Source: Methanococcoides alaskense (GTDB lineage: Archaea; Halobacteriota; Methanosarcinia; Methanosarcinales; Methanosarcinaceae). From it: 64,000 nucleotides of DNA. The stretch covers positions 1-64,000 of the forward strand of contig NZ_JAVDQI010000001.1 in the NCBI RefSeq assembly GCF_031454185.1, read 5' to 3'. The position numbers were made by a program, and so were the translations under genes. Of this stretch, positions 8,428-17,949 are shown one piece after another. How positions within the stretch are numbered: position 1 is the first letter of the stretch; each line of letters opens with the position of its first letter. The notes under the pieces are model-generated. The model made no database searches. It was given only the letters and a program-made list of their open reading frames with translations, and was not told the origin of the DNA.

Positions 8428-9234
8428 TTAATCATTTGGTTTAATATTTTTAAACATATCTGCTTTTGCATTTTCATAACTAATTTCAAATATTTTCAAA
8501 TTGCCTTTTAGATCTATCACATTGAAATTAAACAATCTGGCAAATTCGTCTACTTTTTCCTCGAAATCCTTTTCATAGGCAAGGCCAGTATCGACCTTTG
8601 CAACATGTTTGTATCCCGCATAATCGAAAACTATCTTTACCATTTCTATATCATTGGGATCAGGAGTAAGACGCGTGATCACCACCATATCTCTCCAGCG
8701 GGCTGCCTGCATTGGAGTGAGGAAATAAATTCCCTCTCCTTTTGTGTCCTTCAGGGGCTGCATATAGACTTCCCTTCCACCAAGGGCTGCGCAGATACAG
8801 TCGTCTACGATCCTGTCGTCCTCATCTTTGAGTATACTGATAGGGCATGGACAGGATTCAAAATCTTTTTCAATATTTACGAGTACGTTTCCGCATAATC
8901 CATAGAAAACAAGTATGCTGTCAGAATATTTGACCATCAGATCCACAGTTTTGTACACTTCATCCTTTAGACGTTCTCCTTGTGAATCAAGTTCGATCTC
9001 AAGTAAATATACAATAAGGGAAAATCTCTCAACGTCTTTTCTTTCGGATTTAATGGTTATTTTAGCAAGAGGCAGTACTGCATGGGAATATCCTATATCA
9101 TTCAGTTTCTGATCCAATCCAACAGAATTCTCATTTTCAACTACGATCACTTCATCAAGTGTTGGATCATTTTGGATCAGATAAACAATTTCATCTTCAA
9201 ACATTTCACAGCCTACAATACTCATTACAGGCAT
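8428..9234 (-). CDS. DUF1638 family protein
   Basis: This 268-residue cytoplasmic protein has the DUF1638 pattern: an N-terminal ACxxFEDE-like block (GCEMFEDEIV), VFYGLCGN near residue 116, DDCICAALGGRE near 150 and a C-terminal KVDTGLAYEKDF segment. Several conserved Cys residues suggest a metal or thiol role, but the biochemical function of the family is unknown to me. In methylotrophic methanogens such genes sit with corrinoid methyltransferases, as here. A second copy lies at 26695-27537. The ATG at 9234 follows GGGGAGAA. The gene stands alone on the minus strand behind the PAS-GAF gene, with about 230 bases between them. Confidence 0.75.
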   Translation of the reverse strand: MPVMSIVGCEMFEDEIVYLIQNDPTLDEVIVVENENSVGLDQKLNDIGYSHAVLPLAKITIKSERKDVERFSLIVYLLEIELDSQGERLKDEVYKTVDLMVKYSDSILVFYGLCGNVLVNIEKDFESCPCPISILKDEDDRIVDDCICAALGGREVYMQPLKDTKGEGIYFLTPMQAARWRDMVVITRLTPDPNDIEMVKIVFDYAGYKHVAKVDTGLAYEKDFEEKVDEFARLFNFNVIDLKGNLKIFEISYENAKADMFKNIKPND

Positions 9235-9779
9235 AGATATTTCTCCCCTTTTGGATTAAAGATATTTAGATTGTTTATTTTTCAGTTCATTTATGGAGAC
9301 CTGAAAGTTTCCAGAGCTAATTAAATGTCAATTGAAGTCCCCATTTCTGCAGTTATCTTTTATTTTGCATTATCCCATTAATCTATTAGCTTTTTCTACA
9401 TATAAATCTCTTGAACAAAATTTGCCATTTCTACATCAGTAGGAATAATTATGCATCAACGTTTCGGAATTCTGTTCGAGAACCAATTTATCGAGCCTGT
9501 AGGTACTTCTTATCGAATACATAGTATAGTATTATAATCTACCAATTGTACCAAAAATATGGTTTCAATAGATACCAAATATACCCAGATATTACCATGA
9601 AAAAAGATCCATTATAAGATACTACATATTCCCCTCTGAAACTAAAGCCGAATATGAGCTATCAATTGCAGAACTTAGAAAATGAAAAATAACGTGCTTT
9701 AATTATCCTCTATGAAATGATATGCCTAAGTTCCGTATTATTTTTCGAAAAGCGGAAATAAAGAGACTTGATTTTACTA
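9235..9779. other. Spacer with no recognised gene
   Basis: AT-rich sequence without a convincing frame. Words of the type TTTCTACAT occur near 9404 and 9431. Nothing else can be supported. Confidence 0.5.
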
Positions 9780-10416
9780 GTTTAGAGAACTACATGCTAA
9801 TTGGTCTATTCCTACATGTGTAGGAAACTCCTTTGAACACTTGAACATATGCCAGAGATTTTATTCATGCCCACGTGTATGGAAAACTCTGTTACATTTT
9901 GCTTTTTGCCTTTTTCTACAGGTAGAACCGATAGTGTAAACCGTTTATTTTTGTCAATGATGTACAGTAAGATGTATGAATAAAATGAGTTTGTTGACTT
10001 TTTTGCTTGTCTTCGTATTACATATCCCGAATTTGAAACATCTGTTTGACCATAGTAAGGATCATTGGTGTAATCGATAGCAAAGTCATATTTTGGTTAG
10101 ACATTAATATTTGAAGAGGGAGCTACACAAGGATTTTGTTATTTGAGTCTATGAGTTGTCTCGCATGGATTTTTTGAAGATGATATCGAAGTGATATTTC
10201 ACAAGGTATTTTGTGATAGCATTTAGAAAGAGAATGGATTGAGTTCTTTCCTGTTGTCATACCTATGACAGCATGAAATAGATTTTTACTAATAAGTGAA
10301 CCATTTATTGGAATGTTAATATAGCCGATATGAGGTTGTAGTATATTTTTGGCGCATTCAGTAGGATTTAATTCAAATCGAGTAATATAAGCTTTCTTTT
10401 GTGATTGGAAATACAT
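9780..10416 (-). pseudogene. Transposase remnant (ISH3-like), frameshifted
   Basis: Reading the minus strand from 10416, an initial 97-codon frame contains a segment like the N-terminal HTH of archaeal transposases (SLRYHLQKIH). After a frameshift near 10120 the sequence YDFAIDYTNDPYYGQTD appears, matching the DxAID-x-PYYG signature around the first catalytic Asp of ISH3-type transposases. Then come AKKSTNSFYSYI and, after another shift, NKRFTLSVLPVEKG. The frame decays towards 9780, so the element is dead. No terminal inverted repeats were found by eye. Confidence 0.65.
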
Positions 10417-10650
10417 GCGGAGGTAATTTTACCACATATAAATATATCGCATGATTTCGTTTATATGAGTTTAAACTGAAATCTGCGAACTACTGAGATT
10501 AAATAATCGATTTAAGAGCAATAGCTAAATACCATGTAATATCAACTTTAATACAGATATTTGATTAATCAGTTTAAGTTCGCGACTTAAAATTATTATT
10601 TGGCGAAGGTTCGATCTTTCTACTACAAAAGGTACGGGAAAAGAAATACG

Positions 10651-12714
10651 ATGGCAAAATTCGATGTAAGAACAGAACTTGATTCAGTCATTAACAACAG
10701 TCCTGTTATAGTATTTCTATGCACAGCAGAACAAGACTGGCCTGTTGAATTCGTATCAGATAATGTTGTAAAGTTGGGTTACAGCGTAGAGGATTTTGAA
10801 TCAGGACGCATTCCCTATGCTGACATAATACATCCGGAAGATATGGAATATGTTCTTTCCGAGGTAGCAAGGAACTCTGGAGAAGGAAGCATAGAATACA
10901 CCTAGGAATACAGAATACTGACCAAATCCGGAGATGTTAGGTGGGTTGATGATAGGACTTTTATTCGGCGTGATGAGGATGGTAGGATAACCCATTATCA
11001 GGGTATCATTCTTGACATCACTGATCGTAAGAAAGCAGAAGAAGCCTTGAAGGAAGCCTTAGAACAAACAAAAGAGTTGGAATTTGTTATAAATAGCAGT
11101 CCTGTTGTCGTATTCTTATGGAAGAATGAACCCAACTGGCCTGTAGAGGTTGTTTCGGATAACATCCTGCAATTTGGCTATACTGCAAATGAGCTAATAT
11201 CGGGTCAAGTCCTCTATTCTGATATTATCCATCCTGATGATCTGGAATATGTTCGTTCAACTTTTCAAAAGAAATCGGAAGAGGCTGATAAGGGCTTAAC
11301 CGTAGATTATAGGCTGGTCACCAGATCCGGAGATGTTCGATGGGTCAGTGAGAGAACTTTGATCCGGCGTGATGAGGATGGCAAAATTTCCCATTATCAG
11401 GGTATCATTCTTGACATCACAGAGCGCAAAAAAGCAGAAGAAGCTCTTCGTCTTGACGAATTCCGTCTTGAAGCACTTTTGAAACTTAACCAGATGGCTG
11501 GTGCACCTTTGCAGGAGATCACAGATTTTGCCCGTGAAGAAGCGGTCAAGCTAACTAAGAGCAAACAGGGATATCTTGCTTTCATGAGTCCTGATGAGGG
11601 TTCTCTTATCATGCATTCATGGTCAAAAGATGCAATGAAAGAATGTGCTATAAAAGACAGGCAATTCATATACCCCATCGAGACTACCGGACTCTGGGGA
11701 GAAGCGGTAAAACAGAGAAAACCAATAATAACTAACGATTACCAGGCCTCCAGCTCTCTTAAGAAAGGATATCCTCAAGGTCATGTGGAACTGACGCGCC
11801 ATATGAATGTTCCGATATTTGATGGTAATCGGATCGTTGCTGTTGCCGGGGTTGGAAATAAAGAAGAAGATTACGATGAATCTGATCTGAGGCAATTGAT
11901 CCTTCTTATGCAGGGAATGTGGAGACTTATCCAGCGCAAGCAAATGGAAGATGCCCTTCAGAAGTATTCGAAAGAACTATCAAAAGCAGAGGTTGAGCTC
12001 AAGTCCCTTGATAGAATGGAAGTTGAATTCATATCAAGCAAAAAGGACCTTACCCCTGTTACTGAATATGGTGAACTGATCGATGGTGAAACACTTGATA
12101 TTATCGATGATCTGAAGAATAAGGCCATTGACAATGTATTACATTATTCCCAAAGACTAAGACGTTTAGTAGATTCTATTGTATACACAAGTATGGAAGA
12201 TGCTGGTAAGGTCGAATACAATTTCGAGCCAGTTGATATTTCCAGGCTTCTGGAAGATTCTCTCCTCGATACCATCTTCGTGGTAGAAGAGAAAGATATA
12301 CTGGTAGAAAAAATTATACCTGACTCTCTTCCTTTGATCAATGGGGATGAAGAGAAACTTACGGATATGTTTACAGTTCTGATCGATGATGCTATTAGAT
12401 TTACTCCTCCAAAAGGGAAATTGACCATAAAAATTGATGCAGAAGAAGATGATCTGCATATTATGGTTAAAGATAGTGGCCCAGGCATACCAGAAAAACT
12501 GATACCTCACATGTTCCAGAGGTTCTATGAGATCGGTGCCTCAATAAAACAAAGTTATGAAGGACTTGAATCAGGTCTTTATATATGCAAAAAAATAGTT
12601 GATGCTCATAAAGGCAGTATACAAATAGAGAGCAAAATTGGTGCTGGAACAGAAGTTCATGTTTGGCTTCCTAGAATAAGCGGATCTTCAAAAAACAGAA
12701 ATATTCAGAAGTGA
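10651..12714 (+). CDS. PAS-PAS-GAF sensor with degenerate histidine-kinase domain and an in-frame TAG
   Basis: One continuous frame of 687 residues is broken only by TAG at codon 85 (10903-10905). Paralogues have Leu or Val there, so the codon may be read as pyrrolysine or be a fresh TTG-to-TAG mutation. Domains: PAS1 (about 10-130), PAS2 (145-270), GAF (285-430) and a kinase-like region (450-687). The kinase looks inactive. The H-box of the paralogue at 36671 is replaced by SSKKDLTPV with no His, the N-box Asn is Asp (LIDDAIRFT) and the G2 box reads EGLESGLYI. It is followed after 75 bases by an Msr regulator, as RdmS and MsmS are in M. acetivorans, which suggests joint control of the mts gene downstream. 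The ATG at 10651 is the likely start. Confidence 0.7.
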
Positions 12715-12789
12715 CGCAATGATATTACATGTATAGTCTAAAATCAAAATCGATTGATAGATCTTATCAAATTATATGAGTGGGAATAA

Positions 12790-13581
12790 ATGAAATCTGA
12801 GTTATTAGGTACTCTCTTCCTTTCGGAAAAAAGAAAAGACCTTCTTCTTTTGCTGATAGAAGGGCCTAGGGATATTGATGAGATCAAAGACATACTTGAT
12901 GTAACCTCAAGTGCGATAATGACCCAGATCAAGATACTTATGAGCCAAGGTCTAATTATTCATGAAAGTGGTCTATATAGATTGTCTGATATGTGCAGGG
13001 TAATTGTAAAAAAAATGCAGCCCTTATTGGATACTTTATCGGTCTATGCAGACAACAAAGATTATTGGGAAAATCATAATCTCAATGCTATTCCTTCTTA
13101 TCTTCTGGATAGGATCGAAGAGATTGGTAATTGTGAGTTGGTCGAACCCGATCTTAACCGGATGTATGAACTGCCAAAGAAACTGGAAGAATCCCTTAAA
13201 CAGTCGAGTTATGTGAAGGAAGTTTCTTCATATTTTAGCCCTGCATATCCAGGGGTCTATATAGATCTTGCAAAAAAAGGCATTGACGTTTCTGTGATCG
13301 TAACAGAGCCAGTTTTTGATAGGCTTCAAAGTGAATATAAAGAAGGAACAAAAGAGTTCGTGAATCTGGAAACTGGAAATCTATTTGTCTGCGAGGGTGA
13401 GGTAGAGCTTGCATCAAGTATTGTGACGGATAAATTTATGGCTATCTCACTCTTTTATAAAAAGGGAATATACCACAACCATGCAATCATGAGCTTTGAA
13501 GAAAGTGCTTTGAAGTGGGGAGATGATCTATTCATGCATTATCTTAACGTCTCAAAGCTGATCACAGATTCAGATATATAA
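12790..13581 (+). CDS. Msr-type regulator (ArsR-like HTH plus methanogen regulatory domain)
   Basis: This 263-residue protein begins with a winged helix (residues 1-70, FLSEKRKDLLLLLIEGP then ITSSAIMTQIK-like recognition helix and a short wing). A domain of about 170 residues typical of methanogenesis regulators follows (FilR1/DUF1724 type), ending in the SFEESALKWGDDLF block. In M. acetivorans Msr proteins activate or repress individual corrinoid methyltransferase genes. Here it sits between a PAS-GAF sensor and an mts gene, the same order as around mtsF and mtsH. The paralogue at 23784-24566 shares all blocks. The ATG at 12790 follows GAGTGGGAATAA. Its binding sites may be the palindromes at 13726-13821. 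Confidence 0.85.
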   Translation: MKSELLGTLFLSEKRKDLLLLLIEGPRDIDEIKDILDVTSSAIMTQIKILMSQGLIIHESGLYRLSDMCRVIVKKMQPLLDTLSVYADNKDYWENHNLNAIPSYLLDRIEEIGNCELVEPDLNRMYELPKKLEESLKQSSYVKEVSSYFSPAYPGVYIDLAKKGIDVSVIVTEPVFDRLQSEYKEGTKEFVNLETGNLFVCEGEVELASSIVTDKFMAISLFYKKGIYHNHAIMSFEESALKWGDDLFMHYLNVSKLITDSDI

Positions 13582-13725
13582 AAAGAATATTGTCTAATCA
13601 TAACTAAATAATTTCAATCTAGGTGGAAAATAGATTATTTGTTAAAGTCCACCATTAACTTGCTTATAAGATATTGTTTTTGAGGTGCAGATCTTTCTGA
13701 CTTTTCATTCTTTTACTTCTTTTTT

Positions 13726-13821
13726 GTTAACAGCGTTAATTCGATTAAAGCCTTTGATCTGATTAAAGCCTTTAATTTTTACATAACCATGCTGAGAACT
13801 TCAGAGATTAACGCTGTTAAT
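13726..13821. promoter_or_regulatory. Cluster of palindromic sites upstream of mts copy 1
   Basis: GTTAACAGCGTTAAT (13726-13740) recurs inverted as ATTAACGCTGTTAAT (13807-13821). Between them GATTAAAGCCTTT occurs twice with an 18-bp period (from 13743 and 13761), the second forming the perfect palindrome ATTAAAG-C-CTTTAAT (13762-13776). Related words occur upstream of the DUF1638, ramA and peroxiredoxin genes. They are good candidates for Msr or other regulator operators. Confidence 0.55.
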
Positions 13822-13913
13822 GCCCCCTAATAATATCAAAATGATTGATATATTACTGCAAGTTATGTTATATATTTCCGGATCTTTTCATTGAATGTAG
13901 AAGATTGAGATAT

Positions 13914-13928
13914 GGACAACATTTGTCC
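13914..13928. promoter_or_regulatory. Palindrome in the leader of mts copy 1
   Basis: GGACAA (13914-13919) and TTGTCC (13923-13928) are perfectly inverted around CAT, 50 bases before the start codon. It may be an operator or an mRNA hairpin. Confidence 0.35.
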
Positions 13929-13977
13929 AGTCACTATCTCGATAATAAATAGCAAAAAATGCTGGAGGCAACATTCT

Positions 13978-15885
13978 ATGACAGAAGATTTCTTTAAACA
14001 ACTAGCGGAAGCTGTAGTCGCAGGAAACAAGGACTTGGCAGTAGAACTGTCAAACAAAGCATTAGAGGAAGGTATCGATCCATATGAGGCTATCGTTAAC
14101 GGATTAGCTAAAGGAATGGAAATAGTCAGCGACAATTATGAGAAAGGAACAGCCTTTGTTCCACATCTGTTGATCGCTTCAAATGCAATGTATGGTGGAA
14201 TGGATGTTCTTTCCCCCCACATGAAGAAGGTCGAAGGGGCAGCTGAACCTTCAACTGTTGTGATCGGTACAGTACAGGGTGATGTCCATGATATCGGTAA
14301 GAACCTGGTCAAGACAATGATGACTGCAGGAGGATTAAACCTTATCGACCTCGGACATGATGTTCCTCTTGAAAAATTTGTTGAGACTGCAAAAGAGCAC
14401 CATGCAGATGTTATCTCAATGAGCGCACTGATGACCACCACAATGGTTGGAATGGAGAAGGTCATCGAGATGCTTCAGGAAGAAGGTCTCAGGGACTCCA
14501 TGATCGTAATGGTAGGAGGAGCACCTATCTCTGAAGAGTTTGCGGAACAGATCGGAGCAGATAAAACCGCACCTGATGCAATGCATGCTTCACATTGGGT
14601 AAAGGATGCTGTAAGTGAACTTTCACCTTCTGAGGATAGATGGAGTGATGCGAAGATCAACCTTGCCAAGGTAAAGTATAGGGATATCCTTTCAAAGAAG
14701 AAGGTCAAGAGCAAGACAGATATCGGTCTTGAGACTGCCAAACAGATCATGGAGGAGTTCGAGAGTGTTGGTGTCAAGACAAAGGAAGAGATGAGCCACG
14801 CTGAAAGAACCGTTTCAGCTATGGCTGACAAGAAAGTTGACCGTCTTCCAGTATATCCACTTGCCTGTGGTGTTCTCAGGAAATTCGCAAATGCAAGTTA
14901 CAAGGAATATGCAACAGACCCTGCCAAGTTTGCTGAGAGTGCATTCCTTGGTGCAAAGTATCTGGACCTTGACATGTTCGTTGGTCTGATCGACCTTTCA
15001 GCTACTTCAGCTGACTTTGGATGTAAAATCAAGTACCCTGAAGACGACACACCATCATCAGAAGGCCACCTTGAGGACTATGAAAACCTTGAGGTTCCTG
15101 AGGTTAAGGAAGGCACCCGTGCCTATGAGCTTATCAAGGCCTCAAAGCTTGCCAAAGAGAAGCTGAACAAGGAACTCGGTACTCCATTCGTTGGTTTCCA
15201 CGAAGGTCCACTTCTGACACTGACTCAACTTATGGGTGCAGACCGTGTCCTGATGGACATGAAGACCAACCCGGATGTCGTTCTTGAAGGAGTCCAGAAA
15301 TGTACTGACTACATCTGCCAGGTCTCAGAGGTCTTCTTCGAAGAAGATGCCTGTGATGCCCTGTGTATTGACAACCTTTGGTCAAACAATGTCATCATGA
15401 GTGAAGAGGATTACTGGAAGTTTGATGGAAAATTCATCTTTGACCAGCACCTTCCGATCTTCAAGAAGTATGACCAACCATATATGATCCATAGTTGTGC
15501 CGATGCGGTCCATTATGATACACAGATCAAGAAGTTTGGAACTGGTCTGTTCAGCTACGCATACTATGAGAAATCAAAGGACAAGGGTTCACAGAACTAT
15601 GCAGATCTCATTCCAAAGTACGGAGATACCTGCTGTATGATGGGAGAGGTAGATCCGATCAAGTTCATGGACAACTCCCCAGAAGGCATACAGAGTATCG
15701 AGAATGATACCGATGACCTGCTAAAGGGCGTCCTTGAAACCCTGAAAGAAAATGGCATGCAGTCTAAGTACGTCATGTCCACCGGTTGTGAGATCCCACC
15801 AGGAGGTCCACTGTCAGGTGTCAAGGCCATGGTTGACAAGGTCAAGGAACTTGGTCCACAGTATCAGAAAGAGATAATAGGGTGA
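13978..15885 (+). CDS. Fused corrinoid protein/methyltransferase, MtsD/F/H type, copy 1
   Basis: This 635-residue cytoplasmic protein has an N-terminal corrinoid-binding half (helical cap, then GDVHDIGKN at about 101-109 with the cobalt-ligand His) and a C-terminal UroD-fold methyltransferase half. The zinc site is HSC at 505-507 plus the Cys of STGCEIPPGG near 604. MtsD, MtsF and MtsH of M. acetivorans have this fusion and move methyl groups of methylated sulfur compounds to or from coenzyme M, so that substrate class is inferred. The ATG at 13978 is chosen because GGAGG lies 10 bases upstream and the homologue starts at the same place. Bases 14011-15885 are about 97-98% identical to copy 2 (about nine amino-acid changes), so recent conversion or duplication is evident. 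Confidence 0.88.
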   Translation: MTEDFFKQLAEAVVAGNKDLAVELSNKALEEGIDPYEAIVNGLAKGMEIVSDNYEKGTAFVPHLLIASNAMYGGMDVLSPHMKKVEGAAEPSTVVIGTVQGDVHDIGKNLVKTMMTAGGLNLIDLGHDVPLEKFVETAKEHHADVISMSALMTTTMVGMEKVIEMLQEEGLRDSMIVMVGGAPISEEFAEQIGADKTAPDAMHASHWVKDAVSELSPSEDRWSDAKINLAKVKYRDILSKKKVKSKTDIGLETAKQIMEEFESVGVKTKEEMSHAERTVSAMADKKVDRLPVYPLACGVLRKFANASYKEYATDPAKFAESAFLGAKYLDLDMFVGLIDLSATSADFGCKIKYPEDDTPSSEGHLEDYENLEVPEVKEGTRAYELIKASKLAKEKLNKELGTPFVGFHEGPLLTLTQLMGADRVLMDMKTNPDVVLEGVQKCTDYICQVSEVFFEEDACDALCIDNLWSNNVIMSEEDYWKFDGKFIFDQHLPIFKKYDQPYMIHSCADAVHYDTQIKKFGTGLFSYAYYEKSKDKGSQNYADLIPKYGDTCCMMGEVDPIKFMDNSPEGIQSIENDTDDLLKGVLETLKENGMQSKYVMSTGCEIPPGGPLSGVKAMVDKVKELGPQYQKEIIG

Positions 15886-15901
15886 TAATTTAACCCTAAT
15901 C

Positions 15902-15909
15902 TTTTTTTT
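15902..15909 (+). terminator. Oligo-T terminator after mts copy 1
   Basis: A run of eight T begins 17 bases after the stop codon, the usual archaeal intrinsic termination signal. It separates mts from the ASKHA gene, which has its own leader. Confidence 0.5.
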
Positions 15910-16015
15910 ATTTATAGACTAGCGTAGGTTTAAATTTCGCATATATCACTTTGATCTTGTAGAGCTAAAATATGTTTGGGAAATCTTTAATGATAATATA
16001 AAGGAGATGATTGAA

Positions 16016-17944
16016 ATGTATCTTGGTCTTGGTATTGACACAGGGGGAACTTATACTGATTCGATTATTATGGATATCTCAGCTGGAACTGTGATAGATT
16101 CCAACAAATCATTGACAACACACTCCAATCTTATAAAGGGAATTAAGAATTCTATTGAAGGTCTGGATGAAAGTTATCTGAAGGATATAGAATTTGTTTC
16201 AGTTTCAACCACTCTTGCGACCAATACGACACTTGAAGGAAAAGGTCATCCTGCTGGTCTTATCCTTATAGGCCACTCGATCACTGGAGCCCTTTCAACT
16301 GACCATGTCCTTTCCATTAAAGGTGGCCATGATGCGGATGGCAATGTAATCGAAGATCTTGATGATCTTGGATTGGTTGAAGATTTTGTTATGGAGAATA
16401 AAGACAAAGTCTCCGCTTTTGCAGTTTCATCTTATTTTGGAGTCAGGAATCCCGAACATGAAATAATAGTTAAAGATCTTATCGGGGATCTGTCCGATAA
16501 ACCCGTTGTATGTGGGCATGAGCTTTCAATGAGCCTGGGTGCTTATGAAAGGGCTGTCACAGCATTGCTAAATGCGCAGCTTATTCCTGTAACTGATCAA
16601 TTTATACGATCCATCCTTTCGGTAATGAAAAAAAAGGGAATTGATGCAGATCTGATGATGATGAAATGTGATGGTTCCCTTGTCAGGATAGAGGATGCTC
16701 TCAAAAAACCTGTCGAATCTATCTTTTCGGGTCCTGCCGCTAGTCTTGTCGGTGCTTCTCATCTTGCTGGCATCAAAACATGTCTTACCATGGATGTGGG
16801 AGGTACAAGCACTGATGTATCAATAATATCCAATGGAATTCCTGAAACAAGTGAAAGCGGTGCCAAGGTAGGTAACTGGAAAACCATGGTGAAAGCCATA
16901 AAGATGCACACCTCTGCTCTTGGCGGTGATAGCCATGTGTGGGTCCAGAGAAGTGTGTTCATGGGGCCAAACAGGGTCATACCTCTATGCCTTGCAGCAT
17001 TCAATCATCCTGAGCTGATAGACAAACTTGCTGAAACGGATAAACCGAATGTACGTCACATGAATGATATCATACAACCGGCTACTTTCTTTGTCAGAAG
17101 TGGTTTGGACCTCTATGGTATGAACAATGTTGCATTAAGTTCTAATGAGAAGGAAGTTCTCGATGTACTGGGCGATGAACCTCTCTCGCTATCCGATATT
17201 TCGATCAAGCTGAGCGAACATCCTTTGATGTTCTCCAGTATAATTGGATCACTGGTCAAGAAAAAATATGTCAATCAGATCGGTTTTACACCTACAGATG
17301 CCCTGCATGTACTGAGAGATGATACCAGATGGAATTCACAAGCATCCCACATGGGTGCTCAACTACTCGGTGATTACGTGGGCATGGGCAAAGGTAGTTT
17401 TTGCTCACATGTAAAAGAGCAAGTTGTAAAGAACATGTCCCTGAATATAGTCTCCTTCTTTCAGGATGATGTCAAAAAGTCGGACATAGAGAAGATGATC
17501 GACTTTTCGTCCCCTTTGACCTTCAAGGTAAACCAGCCGGTGGTTCTTGTGGGAGGTCCCGTGAAGGCATATTTGAACGACCTCAACAACATGATAGATG
17601 CCGATATAATAGTTCCTGAACACCATGAAGTTGGAAATGCTGTTGGTGCGCTTCTTGGAGATGTTATTCACAGAACTGATGTTCTTGTAAGAGGGGCTGG
17701 TGCCGGAAGCAATCAATATGCTGTTTTCTCTGAGACTGGAAGGGAGGTCTTTGATGAATATACAGATGCGGTGGACCATGGCCTTGAACTCAGTAAAATG
17801 CTGATAGTAGAACATATGGCCGGATATGGACTGGATATGGATAAGGTTAATTATGATCTAAGCAGACATGATATGGGAAACGGGTTCGGTGCAAATCTTG
17901 AAACCAGGCTCTTTGCAACAGGAATTGGAAATCCAAGGAGGTAA
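16016..17944 (+). CDS. Hydantoinase/oxoprolinase-like ASKHA protein, copy 1
   Basis: This 642-residue protein has the HyuA-like ASKHA ATPase pattern: GIDTGGTYTDS at the N terminus, STTLATNT near 63, MDVGGTSTDVS near 260 and GFTPTDALHVL near 420. Just before the last motif is a segment resembling a winged helix (SSNEKEVLDVLGDEPLSL through SLVKKKYVNQIG, about 370-420), which is unusual for amidohydrolases. Its link to mts genes in both copies suggests an ATP-dependent service role (for example corrinoid protein activation or assembly) rather than hydantoin hydrolysis; this is inference. The start at 16016 follows AAGGAG by 9 bases. The stop is 5 bases before the chaperonin ATG, so the two are probably co-translated. 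About 1.3 kb of the 5' part is almost identical to copy 2. Confidence 0.75.
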   Translation: MYLGLGIDTGGTYTDSIIMDISAGTVIDSNKSLTTHSNLIKGIKNSIEGLDESYLKDIEFVSVSTTLATNTTLEGKGHPAGLILIGHSITGALSTDHVLSIKGGHDADGNVIEDLDDLGLVEDFVMENKDKVSAFAVSSYFGVRNPEHEIIVKDLIGDLSDKPVVCGHELSMSLGAYERAVTALLNAQLIPVTDQFIRSILSVMKKKGIDADLMMMKCDGSLVRIEDALKKPVESIFSGPAASLVGASHLAGIKTCLTMDVGGTSTDVSIISNGIPETSESGAKVGNWKTMVKAIKMHTSALGGDSHVWVQRSVFMGPNRVIPLCLAAFNHPELIDKLAETDKPNVRHMNDIIQPATFFVRSGLDLYGMNNVALSSNEKEVLDVLGDEPLSLSDISIKLSEHPLMFSSIIGSLVKKKYVNQIGFTPTDALHVLRDDTRWNSQASHMGAQLLGDYVGMGKGSFCSHVKEQVVKNMSLNIVSFFQDDVKKSDIEKMIDFSSPLTFKVNQPVVLVGGPVKAYLNDLNNMIDADIIVPEHHEVGNAVGALLGDVIHRTDVLVRGAGAGSNQYAVFSETGREVFDEYTDAVDHGLELSKMLIVEHMAGYGLDMDKVNYDLSRHDMGNGFGANLETRLFATGIGNPRR

Positions 17945-17949
17945 TTGAG

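Noticed and set aside
9804..9930. Two palindromic words (CCTACATGTGTAGG and CCCACGTGTATGG) about 59 bases apart, looking like type I-E-style CRISPR repeats.
   Set aside because: Only two degenerate units exist, and the stretch can be read in pieces as the continuation of the transposase remnant on the minus strand. No further repeats or leader were found.
16016..17944. Annotation as a true hydantoinase or 5-oxoprolinase.
   Set aside because: The partner subunit (HyuB-like) is missing, a winged-helix-like insert is present and the gene is tied to mts in both loci, so only the fold name is used.
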